Assembly (NCBI RefSeq): GCF_000768335.1
Contig: NZ_AVPT01000009.1
Coordinates: 1 to 64,000, forward strand
Reading direction: 5' to 3'
DNA from: Lysobacter arseniciresistens ZS79
GTDB taxonomy: Bacteria; Pseudomonadota; Gammaproteobacteria; Xanthomonadales; Xanthomonadaceae
Length of the DNA stretch: 64,000 nucleotides
Part shown: positions 16,337 to 27,872 of the stretch, in pieces
Layout of the letters: each line of letters begins with the position of its first letter
Position numbering within the stretch: position 1 is the first letter of the stretch
Notes under the pieces: model-generated
Databases searched by the model: none
What the model was told of the DNA's origin: nothing
Seen by the model: only the letters and a program-made list of their open reading frames with translations
Made by a program: the position numbers and the translations under genes

Positions 16337-16365
16337 ACGTTAGGCGTTCGGACCATTGCTGTCAA
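16337..16365 (-). promoter_or_regulatory. Promoter of the candidate AbiF-associated RNA
   Basis: A perfect TTGACA -35 box (16365-16360) is separated by exactly 17 bp from TAACGT (16342-16337), which keeps T1, A2 and T6 of the -10 consensus. Predicted start is near 16329. The -10 lies within the palindrome CTAACGTTAG. Confidence 0.5.
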
Positions 16366-16394
16366 TTCCGCCGGGGACAACGGGTCAGCCGCTG

Positions 16395-17043
16395 CTAATT
16401 CCCGTCGGACTGGGCAGGACGGCACTTCACTTCCCGCGCCTCCCCGCCCACCGGGACAAGTACGTTCTTCTCCAGCGTCCGGACCAGCAGCGCCCCCGAA
16501 GCCAGCCGGTGCCAGCGGGTCGGGGCGCCGGGCAACTCCACCGACGTCGTGTGTACCGTGTCGCCCTGCTCGGTGACCGTGATGATGGAACCGACGCCGT
16601 TCATGGAATCCATGAAGCCCCGCCCGGCCACGACCTGGAAGCCATCGGGGATCGGCTGGATACCCCGGATGTTGATGTCTGCCAGCATCCGGTCGGTCCC
16701 GTTGCCATCGCGGTAGACCAGCTCGCCGCCGAACTCGCCGTGGTCGCGACCCAGCAGCCAGCCGTCGAATGCGCGGACGGCAACGGTGGGCGCTATCGGT
16801 CCCGGCGGGTGGATGCCCACGGTGTAGGACAGGTGCTCGAGTCCACCGTCACGATGCGTGGCGTGCAGCACCTGCGCCGCGGCAGGATTCTCGGCCGGGC
16901 TACAGTCGATCGGGCGAGCCGCGAGGTAGGCAGTCCATTCGTCCGGGGGCGCGAGTGCGAGGGTGGCGGCAACGACGGCGACAGCGGCCCCCAATCCGAG
17001 TGCGAGGGCCAGTCCCAATCGCGGCCTGCGGCGATCGGACGAC

Positions 17044-17057
<14 letters not shown>
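16395..17057 (-). CDS. Probable membrane-anchored immunity protein
   Basis: A 220-residue protein with a short basic N-terminus, one transmembrane helix (LGLALALGLGAAVAVVAATLA) and a periplasmic domain rich in beta strands (SYTVGIHPPGPIAPTVAVRAF, GFQVVAGRGFMDSM). The start at 17057 overlaps the upstream PAAR gene by 14 bp, so the pair is translationally coupled. The topology fits protection against a toxin acting in the periplasm. I do not recognise a family; the immunity role rests on position. Confidence 0.65.
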
Positions 17058-20380
<3,323 letters not shown>

Positions 20381-20419
20381 TCTGAAGCGGGTCGCGGCCG
20401 CGCGCGGGGGGTCTGCGCG

Positions 20420-20442
20420 GTCGCGACTTGCGTCGCTCCTAC
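20420..20442. repeat. Single REP/SMAG-like unit
   Basis: One right-hand unit (GTCGCGACTTGCGTCGCTCC followed by TAC) lies between icd and a convergent gene. A decayed left partner may be the GGGTCGCGGCCGCGC just upstream, near 20389. Confidence 0.6.
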
Positions 20443-21479
20443 AGGGGTTTGGCGGGGGTGGGCTCCACCGCGGCCGGGACGCCGTTTTCGCCGCGGCTCC
20501 GGGCGCGGCCCTGCAGCCAGGCTTCGGCTTCCTCGGCCGTCATCTCGTAGGCGGGGGCGAGGTGCGGGGCGAGCAGGCGGACCCAGGCGTCGTTGGCGCG
20601 CTGGGCTTCGGCGGGGCAGGTCTTGGCGCGGCTCTCGGGCAGGTCGCCGCGGTCGACCATGTCGGCAAAGCGCTCCGGGTCGGAGCCGTACAGCAGGCAC
20701 TGCAGGTTGAAGTAGCGCTGCAGGCCCAGCGAGTGCATGTCGGCGTAGGCCTGCAGGCTGACGTCGGTGGCGGCCTCGGCCAGGAACGAGTGGCTGGCCA
20801 TGCGCAGGTTCTGGGCGACCTCGCGCGGGGATTCGTCCTCGCCGCCGATGCGCTGCATCAGGGCGGTGGCGAACTGGTCGACGGCGTCCTCCTCGCGGCC
20901 GGTGATCGGCAGGTCGAGCAGGTCGATCAGGGCGTGGCCGGTCTCGTGGGCGACGATGAAGCGCAGGTTGGCCCAGACGTAGCGCTCGGCCAGCTGGTCG
21001 GCCGGGATGTCGGGCAGCTCGAGCGCGCTGCCGCCGGTGGCCGCCAGCTGCTCGCCCTGAGCGTACAGCGCGTGCAGGGTCTCGTAGCACAGCACCACCT
21101 CGCGCTTGGCCGGCAGGTAGTAGGCGTCGGGCTTGCCGCAGGCGGTGGCGACGTAGGTGACAGGCGCCGGCAGCAGCAGCAGGCCGTCGAGCCACTTGAC
21201 CTCGGGCAGGCGGCGCAGCAGGTCTTCCTCGCGCACGCGGGCGGCGGTGGCGGCCATCGCCGGGTCGAGCGGGTCGAGGTAGCGGTAGGTGAAGTTGACC
21301 GGGTCGGGGGTGGGCGGCTCGGCCGCGGGGTCGGGTTCGGGCGCGGCCGGGGGTGGCGGCGGCACCGCCGGCGGCTGCGGCGCGTCGGCGGCATCGGCCA
21401 CCGCGGTGGCGTAGCCCCAGGCGCCGACGACAACGCCGACCAGCACCAGCATCAGTCCCGCGAGAATCCTGCCCAGCAT
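20439..21479 (-). CDS. DUF4344 family putative metallopeptidase
   Basis: A 346-residue protein with an N-terminal signal or anchor (MLGRILAGLMLVLVGVVVGAW), a Pro-rich linker, then a domain with a zincin motif HETGHALIDLL and downstream EEDAVDQFAT supplying the third ligand Glu. This pattern matches DUF4344, a secreted metallopeptidase-like family of unknown substrate. The ATG at 21479 has a G-rich SD; a GTG at 21500 is possible. It lies 55 bp downstream of an ABC permease gene on the same strand. Confidence 0.8.
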   Translation of the reverse strand: MLGRILAGLMLVLVGVVVGAWGYATAVADAADAPQPPAVPPPPPAAPEPDPAAEPPTPDPVNFTYRYLDPLDPAMAATAARVREEDLLRRLPEVKWLDGLLLLPAPVTYVATACGKPDAYYLPAKREVVLCYETLHALYAQGEQLAATGGSALELPDIPADQLAERYVWANLRFIVAHETGHALIDLLDLPITGREEDAVDQFATALMQRIGGEDESPREVAQNLRMASHSFLAEAATDVSLQAYADMHSLGLQRYFNLQCLLYGSDPERFADMVDRGDLPESRAKTCPAEAQRANDAWVRLLAPHLAPAYEMTAEEAEAWLQGRARSRGENGVPAAVEPTPAKPL

Positions 21480-21534
21480 CGGTCGCCCCCCCTTGCGCAC
21501 GCCGCCATCCTACGGCGGCGGCGTGTGCCCGGCG

Positions 21535-23004
21535 TCAGTACGGCAGGAACGGGTGCGGGCGATTGTTCAGCCGGCGCCAGGCCGCGGCGATGGCGAGGCC
21601 GAGCAGTGCGTAGGCGGCCAGCCAGGTCAGTGCGAGCACCAGCGGCGTGGTCGGGCCCGGCGCCTTGACCGCGGTGGCATAGGTAATGGTGCCCATCGCC
21701 AGCAGCAGCACCGGCGCCGCCAGCAGCAGCATGCGCCAACCGTTCATCGGCAGTCCGGCCAGCGGGCGCAGGCAGGACAGCGCGGTGGTCAGCACGACGC
21801 CGACGCCGGCCATCACCACGAGCGCCAGCAGCCGCGGCTCCAGACCGATCGCCAGTCCCAGGCCGAGCAGCAGCACCAGCACCATCGCCATCGCAATTGC
21901 CGGCGCGCGCGCCACCGCCGACAGCAGCCGCGTGCGACGCAGCGGCATGTCGCCCAGGCCGGGCAGCAGCGCGAGTTCGTCGAGCTCGGTGCCCGGCTTG
22001 CGGTAGATCGCCTCCAGCCGCTGCGCGTACATCACCACCATCACCGCCGCGCCGCCGGCCGCGCCGCCGACGAGGGTGCTGGCATCGTGCGGGTCGCCGT
22101 CCATCTGCAGCAGGAAGTAGGCGATGACCACCACGCCGATGCCGAGCTGGACCACCAGCTGCCCGCCCGACAACGGCGCGAACGGCGTGCCCATCAGCGC
22201 GCGCATGGCCCGCACCGGTCGCGCCGGGCCCGCGCCGAAGGTCTGCCCGGCCGGCCACAGCCAGTCCGGCAGCTGTGCGCTGGACGCGTCGCCCGACAGC
22301 CAGTCGAAACCGCCGCCGGTGCGCGGGTTGGCGGTCACCGCCGGCTGCCACCAGACCGACCGCGCATCGTCCGGCGCCTGCCGCGCGACCTTGAACCAGC
22401 GCCAGCCGGCCAGCGCCAGCACCGGCAGCACCGCCCAGGTGATGTACTCGGTGCGCATCGGCGGCAGCTCCAGCGCGCCCGCAGGCAACAGGCGTTCGGC
22501 CAGCGAGTACAGCAGGCCAAGCAGCAGCGGTGCCAGGCACAACAGCAGATAGAAGATCCGCGGCAGGGTCGCGACCAGCACGCCGGCGCCGGCAGCCAGC
22601 GCCAGCGCGCACACCGACAGCGCGAAGTCGATCCCGCCGGCGGCCAGCAGCAGCGACGGCAGCAGCACCGTCGCGAGGAACGCCAGCGACACAGTGCCGC
22701 CGATCGCCATCTCGACCCCCGGCGTGCGCGACTGGCGGGCCTCGGTGTGCAGCAGCACCAGCCGCGCGAGCCAGATGCCCCACAACGCCGAGACCGCGAG
22801 GCCCGACAGGAACAGCGTGACCGACAACCACTCCCCGTTGTCGATGGTCGCCAGTGCCAGCGCGGAAAGCGCGCCGAACGCCACCGCCAGCGCCACCGCC
22901 AGCACCCGCATCGACCGGCTGGCGCAGCTGCCCAGCAGTGCCGCCGCGTGGCGCGTGCGCCAGCCGAAGCTGTCGGTCTCGAACGGGTAGGCGCGGGCGT
23001 TCAC
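21535..23004 (-). CDS. ABC transporter membrane protein of a GntR-controlled operon
   Basis: A 489-residue protein with about 12 hydrophobic segments and little else; no named permease family is obvious. It starts at a GTG whose last bases overlap the stop codon of the ATPase gene (GTGA), so it is the ATPase's partner. The arrangement regulator–ATPase–permease matches YtrA-type operons responding to cell-envelope stress or lantibiotics, but the substrate is unknown. Confidence 0.75.
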   Translation of the reverse strand: MNARAYPFETDSFGWRTRHAAALLGSCASRSMRVLAVALAVAFGALSALALATIDNGEWLSVTLFLSGLAVSALWGIWLARLVLLHTEARQSRTPGVEMAIGGTVSLAFLATVLLPSLLLAAGGIDFALSVCALALAAGAGVLVATLPRIFYLLLCLAPLLLGLLYSLAERLLPAGALELPPMRTEYITWAVLPVLALAGWRWFKVARQAPDDARSVWWQPAVTANPRTGGGFDWLSGDASSAQLPDWLWPAGQTFGAGPARPVRAMRALMGTPFAPLSGGQLVVQLGIGVVVIAYFLLQMDGDPHDASTLVGGAAGGAAVMVVMYAQRLEAIYRKPGTELDELALLPGLGDMPLRRTRLLSAVARAPAIAMAMVLVLLLGLGLAIGLEPRLLALVVMAGVGVVLTTALSCLRPLAGLPMNGWRMLLLAAPVLLLAMGTITYATAVKAPGPTTPLVLALTWLAAYALLGLAIAAAWRRLNNRPHPFLPY

Positions 23005-23936
23005 TCCGCCACCTCGACGAACAGGTCCTCCAGCGAGAGCACGTCGGCGTGCACGCCCGGTGCGGTCGCCAGCGCCGGCCAGGCGTCGCCCTCGTCGCGC
23101 ACGATCACGATCGACAGCGCACCGTCGGCCAGCGCGCGGCGGGCGACCTCGCCCGGCACCCGGCCGTCCAGCTGGGCCGCCGCCGAGGCCGGCACGCGCA
23201 GGCGCAGGTGGCGCTCCTTCAGTGTGTCCAGCTCGGTCTGCAGCACCACCCGGCCCTCGTGCATGAAGGCGACGTGCGAGGCGGCGCGCTCCAGGTCCGA
23301 CACGATGTGGGTCGAGAACAGCACGCTGGTGCCGGACTCGCCGGCGCGCTGGGCGATCTCGCGCAGCAGCTCGCGGCGGGCGACCGGGTCGAGCGCGGCG
23401 GCCGGTTCGTCCAGCACCAGCAGGTCCGGCCGCGGCGCCAGCGCGCGGATGATCGCGACGCGCTGGCGCTCGCCGGGCGACAGCTTGGCCAGCACCTTGT
23501 TGCGCGGCAGGCCCCAGCGGTCGAGCGTGGCGGCGACGAAGCCGGCGTCCCAGCGCGGGTAGAAGCGGCCGACGAAATCCAGCATGTCGCCGACCTTCAG
23601 CCACGACAGCGCCTCGGGCTGCTGCGGCACGTAGCCCAGCCGCGCCTTGCGGGCGTCGTCGAGCATCAGCGACGACTGGCCCCAGACGCGCGCCTGGCCG
23701 GCATCGGGTTCGACCAGCCCGAGCAGGACCCGGATCAGGGTCGACTTGCCGGCACCGTTGCGGCCGATCAGGCCGAGCACCGCGCCCGGCTCCAGCTGCA
23801 ACGAGGCGCCCGCGAGCACGGTCTGGCCGTCGTAGCGCTTGTCGATGGCGGTGGCGGCCAGCGGCGGCTCGATGCCGGGCTGCGACAGGTCGAGCGGCGC
23901 GGCGGCCGGGGCGATTGCGTTGGCGACGGCGTTCAT
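23001..23936 (-). CDS. ABC transporter ATP-binding protein
   Basis: A 311-residue ATPase with Walker A GLIGRNGAGKST, signature LSPGERQRVAIIRAL, Walker B DLLVLDEPAAALDP and switch His in LFSTHIVSDLERA. The order and C-terminal extension are of the drug/lantibiotic export type (CcmA-like). It overlaps the GntR gene by 4 bp (ATGA) and the permease gene by 4 bp, forming one tight operon. Confidence 0.93.
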   Translation of the reverse strand: MNAVANAIAPAAAPLDLSQPGIEPPLAATAIDKRYDGQTVLAGASLQLEPGAVLGLIGRNGAGKSTLIRVLLGLVEPDAGQARVWGQSSLMLDDARKARLGYVPQQPEALSWLKVGDMLDFVGRFYPRWDAGFVAATLDRWGLPRNKVLAKLSPGERQRVAIIRALAPRPDLLVLDEPAAALDPVARRELLREIAQRAGESGTSVLFSTHIVSDLERAASHVAFMHEGRVVLQTELDTLKERHLRLRVPASAAAQLDGRVPGEVARRALADGALSIVIVRDEGDAWPALATAPGVHADVLSLEDLFVEVAE

Positions 23937-24322
23937 GCGTGTTCCTCCATCCGTAGGCGGAGCCGGGCGATGACCTCGTCCGGCGGAAGTTCGAGCTCGC
24001 CGGCCTGGCGGGCGAGCGCGTCGAGTGCGGGTTCCAGCAGGTCCCAGCGCTGCGCCGGCGATGGCGGCGCGGCGGCCCCGGCGGCGACCGCCATGCCCTT
24101 GCCGCGCTGGCGCTCGAGCACGCCTTCGGCCTCCAGCTGGCTGTAGGCCTTGGAGACCGTCATCGGGTTGATGGCATGGGTGGCGGCGACGTCGCGCACC
24201 GACGGCAGCGTGGTGCCGGCGGCGAGCTGGCCGCCGGCGACGAGGCGGCGGATCTGCTCGGCGATCTGCCGGTAGATCGGCTGCGGCGCGGCGGGCTGGA
24301 TGTGCAGCAGGGTTGCGTCCAT
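23933..24322 (-). CDS. GntR family transcriptional regulator, YtrA-like
   Basis: A 129-residue repressor-type protein. A winged helix-turn-helix (PIYRQIAEQIRRLVAGGQLA, LPSVRDVAATHAINPMTVSKAY) is followed by a short two-helix C-terminus, diagnostic of the YtrA subfamily. The ATG at 24322 is expected at the transcription start, so the mRNA looks leaderless. It probably represses its own operon with the two ABC genes. Confidence 0.9.
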   Translation of the reverse strand: MDATLLHIQPAAPQPIYRQIAEQIRRLVAGGQLAAGTTLPSVRDVAATHAINPMTVSKAYSQLEAEGVLERQRGKGMAVAAGAAAPPSPAQRWDLLEPALDALARQAGELELPPDEVIARLRLRMEEHA

Positions 24323-24358
24323 GTGTATTACTACAACGATACACTTGGGCGATGTCAA
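24323..24358 (-). promoter_or_regulatory. Promoter and operator of the GntR/ABC operon
   Basis: On the minus strand TTGACA (24358-24353) and TGTAGT (24335-24330) are 17 bp apart, and seven bases later comes the ATG at 24322, so transcription should begin at or next to the start codon. The inverted repeat GTGTAT-N10-ATACAC (24344-24323) covers the -10 box and fits the operator style of YtrA-type GntR proteins. Confidence 0.65.
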
Positions 24359-24423
24359 GCACTTTCTGCGCGCGGTTGCCGCTGCGCTACGCTGGCCGCC
24401 TTTCCGCCACCGGGACCGCCGCG

Positions 24424-25329
24424 ATGAAACGCCTCCTGCTTGCCGCCCTGCTGCCCGCCGCCGCCGCCTGCACCGTCAACATGTCGGGGTCCAACGCGGC
24501 CGGCGATGCCGAGGCCGCCTCCGCGCAGGCGGCCGCTCCTGCCGCCGAGACTGACGACACGGCACCGGCCGCGACCGACGCGCACCTCGCCGCGATGCTC
24601 GCCGGCGACTGGCGCGACCCGGCCAACGTCGCCCGCGACCGCTACCGCCACCCGGCCGAAACGCTCGGCTTCTTCGGGCTGGCGCCGGGGCAGACCGTGG
24701 TCGAGATCACCCCCGGCGGCGGCTGGTACGCCGAGATCCTCGCGCCCTACCTGCGCGACGGCGGCCAGTACGTCGCCGCGGTGGTCGACCCGGCCGCGCT
24801 GCCCGCCGGCGGCGGCCGCGACTACCAGCAGCGCAGCCGCGACCGGCTGGAGGCGAAGTTCGCCGGCGACGCCGAACGCTACGACCGCGCCACCGTGGTC
24901 GCGTTCGACCCGGCCGCACCGGTGTTCGGCCCGGCCGGCTCGGCCGACCTCGTCCTGACCTTCCGCAACGTCCACAACTGGCGCGGCGACGGCAACGCCC
25001 AGGCCATGTTCAACGGCTTCTTCGACGTGCTGAAGCCGGGCGGCACGCTCGGCGTGGTCGAGCACCGCGCCGCCGCCGACGTGGCCGACGACGACAAGAG
25101 CGGCTACGTCGGCACCGACCAGGTGATCGCGCTGGCCGAGGCCGCCGGCTTCGAGCTGGCCGGCCGCAGCGAGGTCAACGCCAACCCGGCCGACACCAAG
25201 GACCACCCGAACGGCGTGTGGACCCTGCCACCGGGCAACAACCACGACGAAGCCGACGCCACGAAGTACCGGGCGATCGGCGAGAGCGACCGGATGACCC
25301 TGCGCTTCCGCAAGCCGGCGGCAGGGTAA
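24424..25329 (+). CDS. Exported class I methyltransferase-like protein
   Basis: A 301-residue protein beginning with a signal peptide and lipobox-like end (LLPAAAACTVNM), then an Ala-rich spacer. The domain from residue 60 on has a methyltransferase-like fold: motif I VVEITPGGGWYAEILAPYL, a post-I Asp region, SADLVLTFRNVHNW and LKPGGTLGVVEHRA. It resembles COG4798 proteins, predicted methyltransferases found as exported proteins. How SAM would reach it outside the cytoplasm is unclear, so activity is doubtful. Confidence 0.75.
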   Translation: MKRLLLAALLPAAAACTVNMSGSNAAGDAEAASAQAAAPAAETDDTAPAATDAHLAAMLAGDWRDPANVARDRYRHPAETLGFFGLAPGQTVVEITPGGGWYAEILAPYLRDGGQYVAAVVDPAALPAGGGRDYQQRSRDRLEAKFAGDAERYDRATVVAFDPAAPVFGPAGSADLVLTFRNVHNWRGDGNAQAMFNGFFDVLKPGGTLGVVEHRAAADVADDDKSGYVGTDQVIALAEAAGFELAGRSEVNANPADTKDHPNGVWTLPPGNNHDEADATKYRAIGESDRMTLRFRKPAAG

Positions 25330-25357
25330 ACCACCCGTCACTGCCCGGCCCGTCCCG

Positions 25358-25516
25358 GTAGGAGCGACGTGAGTCGCGACCCACTGACCGATGGAGCCAC
25401 TGCGATCAACGCGCAACCCCGGTCGCGCGATCGCTGGACATCCGCCCACGAACACAACTCCGCGTGGACCGGCGCGCATCCCGTTGCCAGTGGGTCGCGA
25501 CTCATGTCGCTCCTAC
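25358..25516. repeat. REP/SMAG-like inverted pair, long spacer
   Basis: GTAGGAGCGACGTGAGTCGC at 25358 and its reverse complement ending at 25516 flank a spacer of about 105 bp. The CCCACTGACC / CAGTGGG flanks match those of the pair at 553-688, making these two the same longer subtype. Confidence 0.85.
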
Positions 25517-25562
25517 CGGCGCGCGGGTCGGCGCACAGTGATCCACGACGGTACGAGGCTCC

Positions 25563-26129
25563 ATGCTCATCGCCTTCAACAAACCCTATGGCGTGCTGTG
25601 CCAGTTCACCGACCGCAGCACCCCGCCGCGGCCGACGCTGGCGGGGTTCGGGCTGCCGCCGGGGGTGTACGCCGCCGGTCGGCTCGACCACGACAGCGAG
25701 GGCCTGCTGCTGCTCACCGACGACGGCGGCCTCGCGCACCGGCTGACCGACCCGCGCCACAAGCAGCCCAAGACCTACCAGGTGCAGGTGGAAGGCGAGC
25801 CGCGGCCTGAGCAGCTGGCGGCGCTGCGCCGCGGGGTCGAACTGCGCGACGGCCCTACCCGTCCCGCGAAGGTCGAGGCGATCGCGGCGCCGGCGCTGTG
25901 GCCGCGCGATCCGCCGGTGCGGTTCCGCAGGACCGTGCCCGACGCCTGGCTGCAGCTGGTGATCGGCGAAGGCCGCAACCGCCAGGTGCGGCGCATGACC
26001 GCGGCGGTCGGGCTGCCGACACTGCGGCTGGTGCGCGTCGCGATCGGCGCGGTCGCGCTGGACGGCCTGGAACCCGGCCAGTGGCGCGAGGTCGATCCGC
26101 GCCACGCCACCCGCGAGTCGCTCGCCTGA
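25563..26129 (+). CDS. rluE: 23S rRNA pseudouridine synthase RluE
   Basis: A 188-residue RsuA-family enzyme without the S4 domain, which fits RluE (modifies U2457 of 23S rRNA in E. coli). The catalytic Asp lies in AAGRLDHDSEGLLLLTDDG, and KTYQVQVEG and GEGRNRQVRRMTAAVGLPTLRLVR are family signatures. Confidence 0.92.
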   Translation: MLIAFNKPYGVLCQFTDRSTPPRPTLAGFGLPPGVYAAGRLDHDSEGLLLLTDDGGLAHRLTDPRHKQPKTYQVQVEGEPRPEQLAALRRGVELRDGPTRPAKVEAIAAPALWPRDPPVRFRRTVPDAWLQLVIGEGRNRQVRRMTAAVGLPTLRLVRVAIGAVALDGLEPGQWREVDPRHATRESLA

Positions 26130-26240
26130 ATGATTCATAAATCGCGCGCGGGATGATTGGCCTGCGCGGGCAAACCTGCGATTCTGCAAGGGTTGCCCGT
26201 TCAGCTTGATCGGGTGCGCCGGCTCCAGGTGGGGAACCCG

Positions 26241-27341
26241 ATGATGCACTCCGAAACCACCCTTGGCCGCATCCTGGTCGTCGACGACCAAGCCGCCAAC
26301 CTGCGCGTGGTCAGCGCGCTGCTGACGCGCGAGCGCTACCAGGTGATCACCGCCGCCAGCGGCGAGGAAGCCCTCGCGCGCTACGCCGAGGCGGTGCCCG
26401 ACATGATCCTGCTCGACATGATGATGCCGGGCATGGACGGTTTCGAAGTGCTCGCCGCGTTGCGCGCGCAGGAGCCGCCGCTGCGGATCCCGGTGGTGTT
26501 CGTCACCGCCGCGCACGACCGCGACCTGCTGCTGCGCGCATTCGACGCCGGCGTGGTCGATTACGTGACCAAGCCGTTCCTGCCGGAGGAACTGCTGGCG
26601 CGGGTCAACGCGCACATCGGCCTGAAGCTCACCCGCGACCGGCTGGAGCGCGTGGCGCGCGAGCGCGAGGAGCTGGTCAACCTGGTCGCGCACGACCTCA
26701 AGAACCCGCTGTCGAGCGTGCTGTTCGCCAGCGACATCCTGATCAACCACGGCTGCAAGCCCGAGCGCATCCCGCGCTACCTGCAGATGATCCACGAGAG
26801 CGCCGACGACGCGCTGGGCTACATCCGCCATTACCTGGAGTCGCGCGCCGGCGCCGACGGCCACCGCGTCCGCGACTGCGGCGACCTCGGTGCAACGCTG
26901 GAGTGGCTGGTCGACCGCTACGAGTTCCAGCTCGACGCGCGCGGCATCGCGGTGGAGCTGGCCTTGCCGCCGGCCGACACGCACGTCGCGATCGACACGC
27001 GGGTGCTGCGCCAGCTCGGCGAGAACCTGGTCACCAACGCGATGAAGTACGCCCCCGGCAGCGAGCTGCTGCTGGCCGGCCGTGCCGGTGCGCCGGGCTA
27101 CTGGCAGCTGGTGGCGGCCGACCGCGGCCCCGGCATCCCGCCGGCCCAGCAGCGCGAACTGTTCAAGCCGTTCACCCGCCTGCAGCAACCCGAGGACGGC
27201 ATCTCCAGCGGCCTCGGGCTGTCACTGGCCAAGCAGATCGTCGCCAACGCCGGCGGCCAACTCTGGTACGAGGACCGCGAAGGCGGCGGTGCCTGCTTCG
27301 TGATCGAACTGCCCGAGGCCGACGGCGACGCCGACTGCTGA
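26241..27341 (+). CDS. Response regulator–histidine kinase hybrid (REC–HisKA–HATPase)
   Basis: A 366-residue soluble protein. An N-terminal receiver domain (phospho-Asp in PDMILLDMMMPGMDGF, Lys in VTKPF) is followed by a coiled linker, the H-box LVAHDLKNPLSSVLFASD and an HATPase domain (GENLVTNAMKYA, DRGPGIPP, GLGLSLAKQI). There is no sensor or membrane segment, so it probably relays signals from another kinase. The ATG at 26241 follows AGGTGGGG. No partner gene lies next to it. Confidence 0.92.
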   Translation: MMHSETTLGRILVVDDQAANLRVVSALLTRERYQVITAASGEEALARYAEAVPDMILLDMMMPGMDGFEVLAALRAQEPPLRIPVVFVTAAHDRDLLLRAFDAGVVDYVTKPFLPEELLARVNAHIGLKLTRDRLERVAREREELVNLVAHDLKNPLSSVLFASDILINHGCKPERIPRYLQMIHESADDALGYIRHYLESRAGADGHRVRDCGDLGATLEWLVDRYEFQLDARGIAVELALPPADTHVAIDTRVLRQLGENLVTNAMKYAPGSELLLAGRAGAPGYWQLVAADRGPGIPPAQQRELFKPFTRLQQPEDGISSGLGLSLAKQIVANAGGQLWYEDREGGGACFVIELPEADGDADC

Positions 27342-27391
27342 GCCGGCGTCGCGGTTGAGCGATCGACCGGTCGGGCGATTTGCCGGGTGCC

Positions 27392-27781
27392 TCAGTCCGA
27401 GCTGGGCGTGGTGGCGGCGCCGCTGCGCGCCCTGCTCGTGGTCTTGCGCGCGGTGGACGAACTCCGGGCAGTCGACGAGCCATTGGAGCGACGCGCCTCG
27501 ACCCGGCGCGCGTTGCCTTCGATCGGCGCCTCCTGCGCCTGCCGTGCCCTGCGACGGGCGGCGTACCACAACAGGCCGGCGCCGGCGGCGGTCGCCACGA
27601 GCAGCGCCGGGTGGCGGCGGGCGAAGAACCTGGCCGCGCGCAGGCCGCCCTTGGCCGCGCCGAGCTTCATGCCGGTGCCGAGCAGGACGCCGGCCTTGCT
27701 CGGCACGGCGTTGCGCAGGCTGTCGCCGACGCTGCTGGCCAGGCGCAGGGTGTGGTCGGACAGGGTGTCGAAACGGCTCAT
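27392..27781 (-). CDS. Small membrane protein with basic, Ser/Thr-rich tail
   Basis: A 129-residue protein with one weak and one clear hydrophobic segment (HPALLVATAAGAGLLWYAARRR), followed by a low-complexity Arg/Ser/Thr/Ala tail. No family is recognised. It lies 91 bp downstream of hrpB on the same strand. The tail may bind nucleic acid or be disordered. Confidence 0.6.
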   Translation of the reverse strand: MSRFDTLSDHTLRLASSVGDSLRNAVPSKAGVLLGTGMKLGAAKGGLRAARFFARRHPALLVATAAGAGLLWYAARRRARQAQEAPIEGNARRVEARRSNGSSTARSSSTARKTTSRARSGAATTPSSD

Positions 27782-27872
27782 TCGTGGGTCCTCGCGGGGG
27801 GCGTATGCGAAGCAGTTTCCGCAGCGCCGCGTAGTCCCCGCGTGAGCCGCGCCGGCGCCGTTGGGGTGGCGC

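Noticed and set aside
16335-16345. CTAACGTTAGGC as an integron attC core (GTTRRRY)
   Set aside because: The matching distal RYYYAAC box and the paired L boxes at attC distance are absent, and there is no integrase; the palindrome is explained by the RNA promoter region.
21499-21525. GC hairpin between the ABC permease and DUF4344 genes as a terminator
   Set aside because: The stem is good but no T-run follows on the minus strand.
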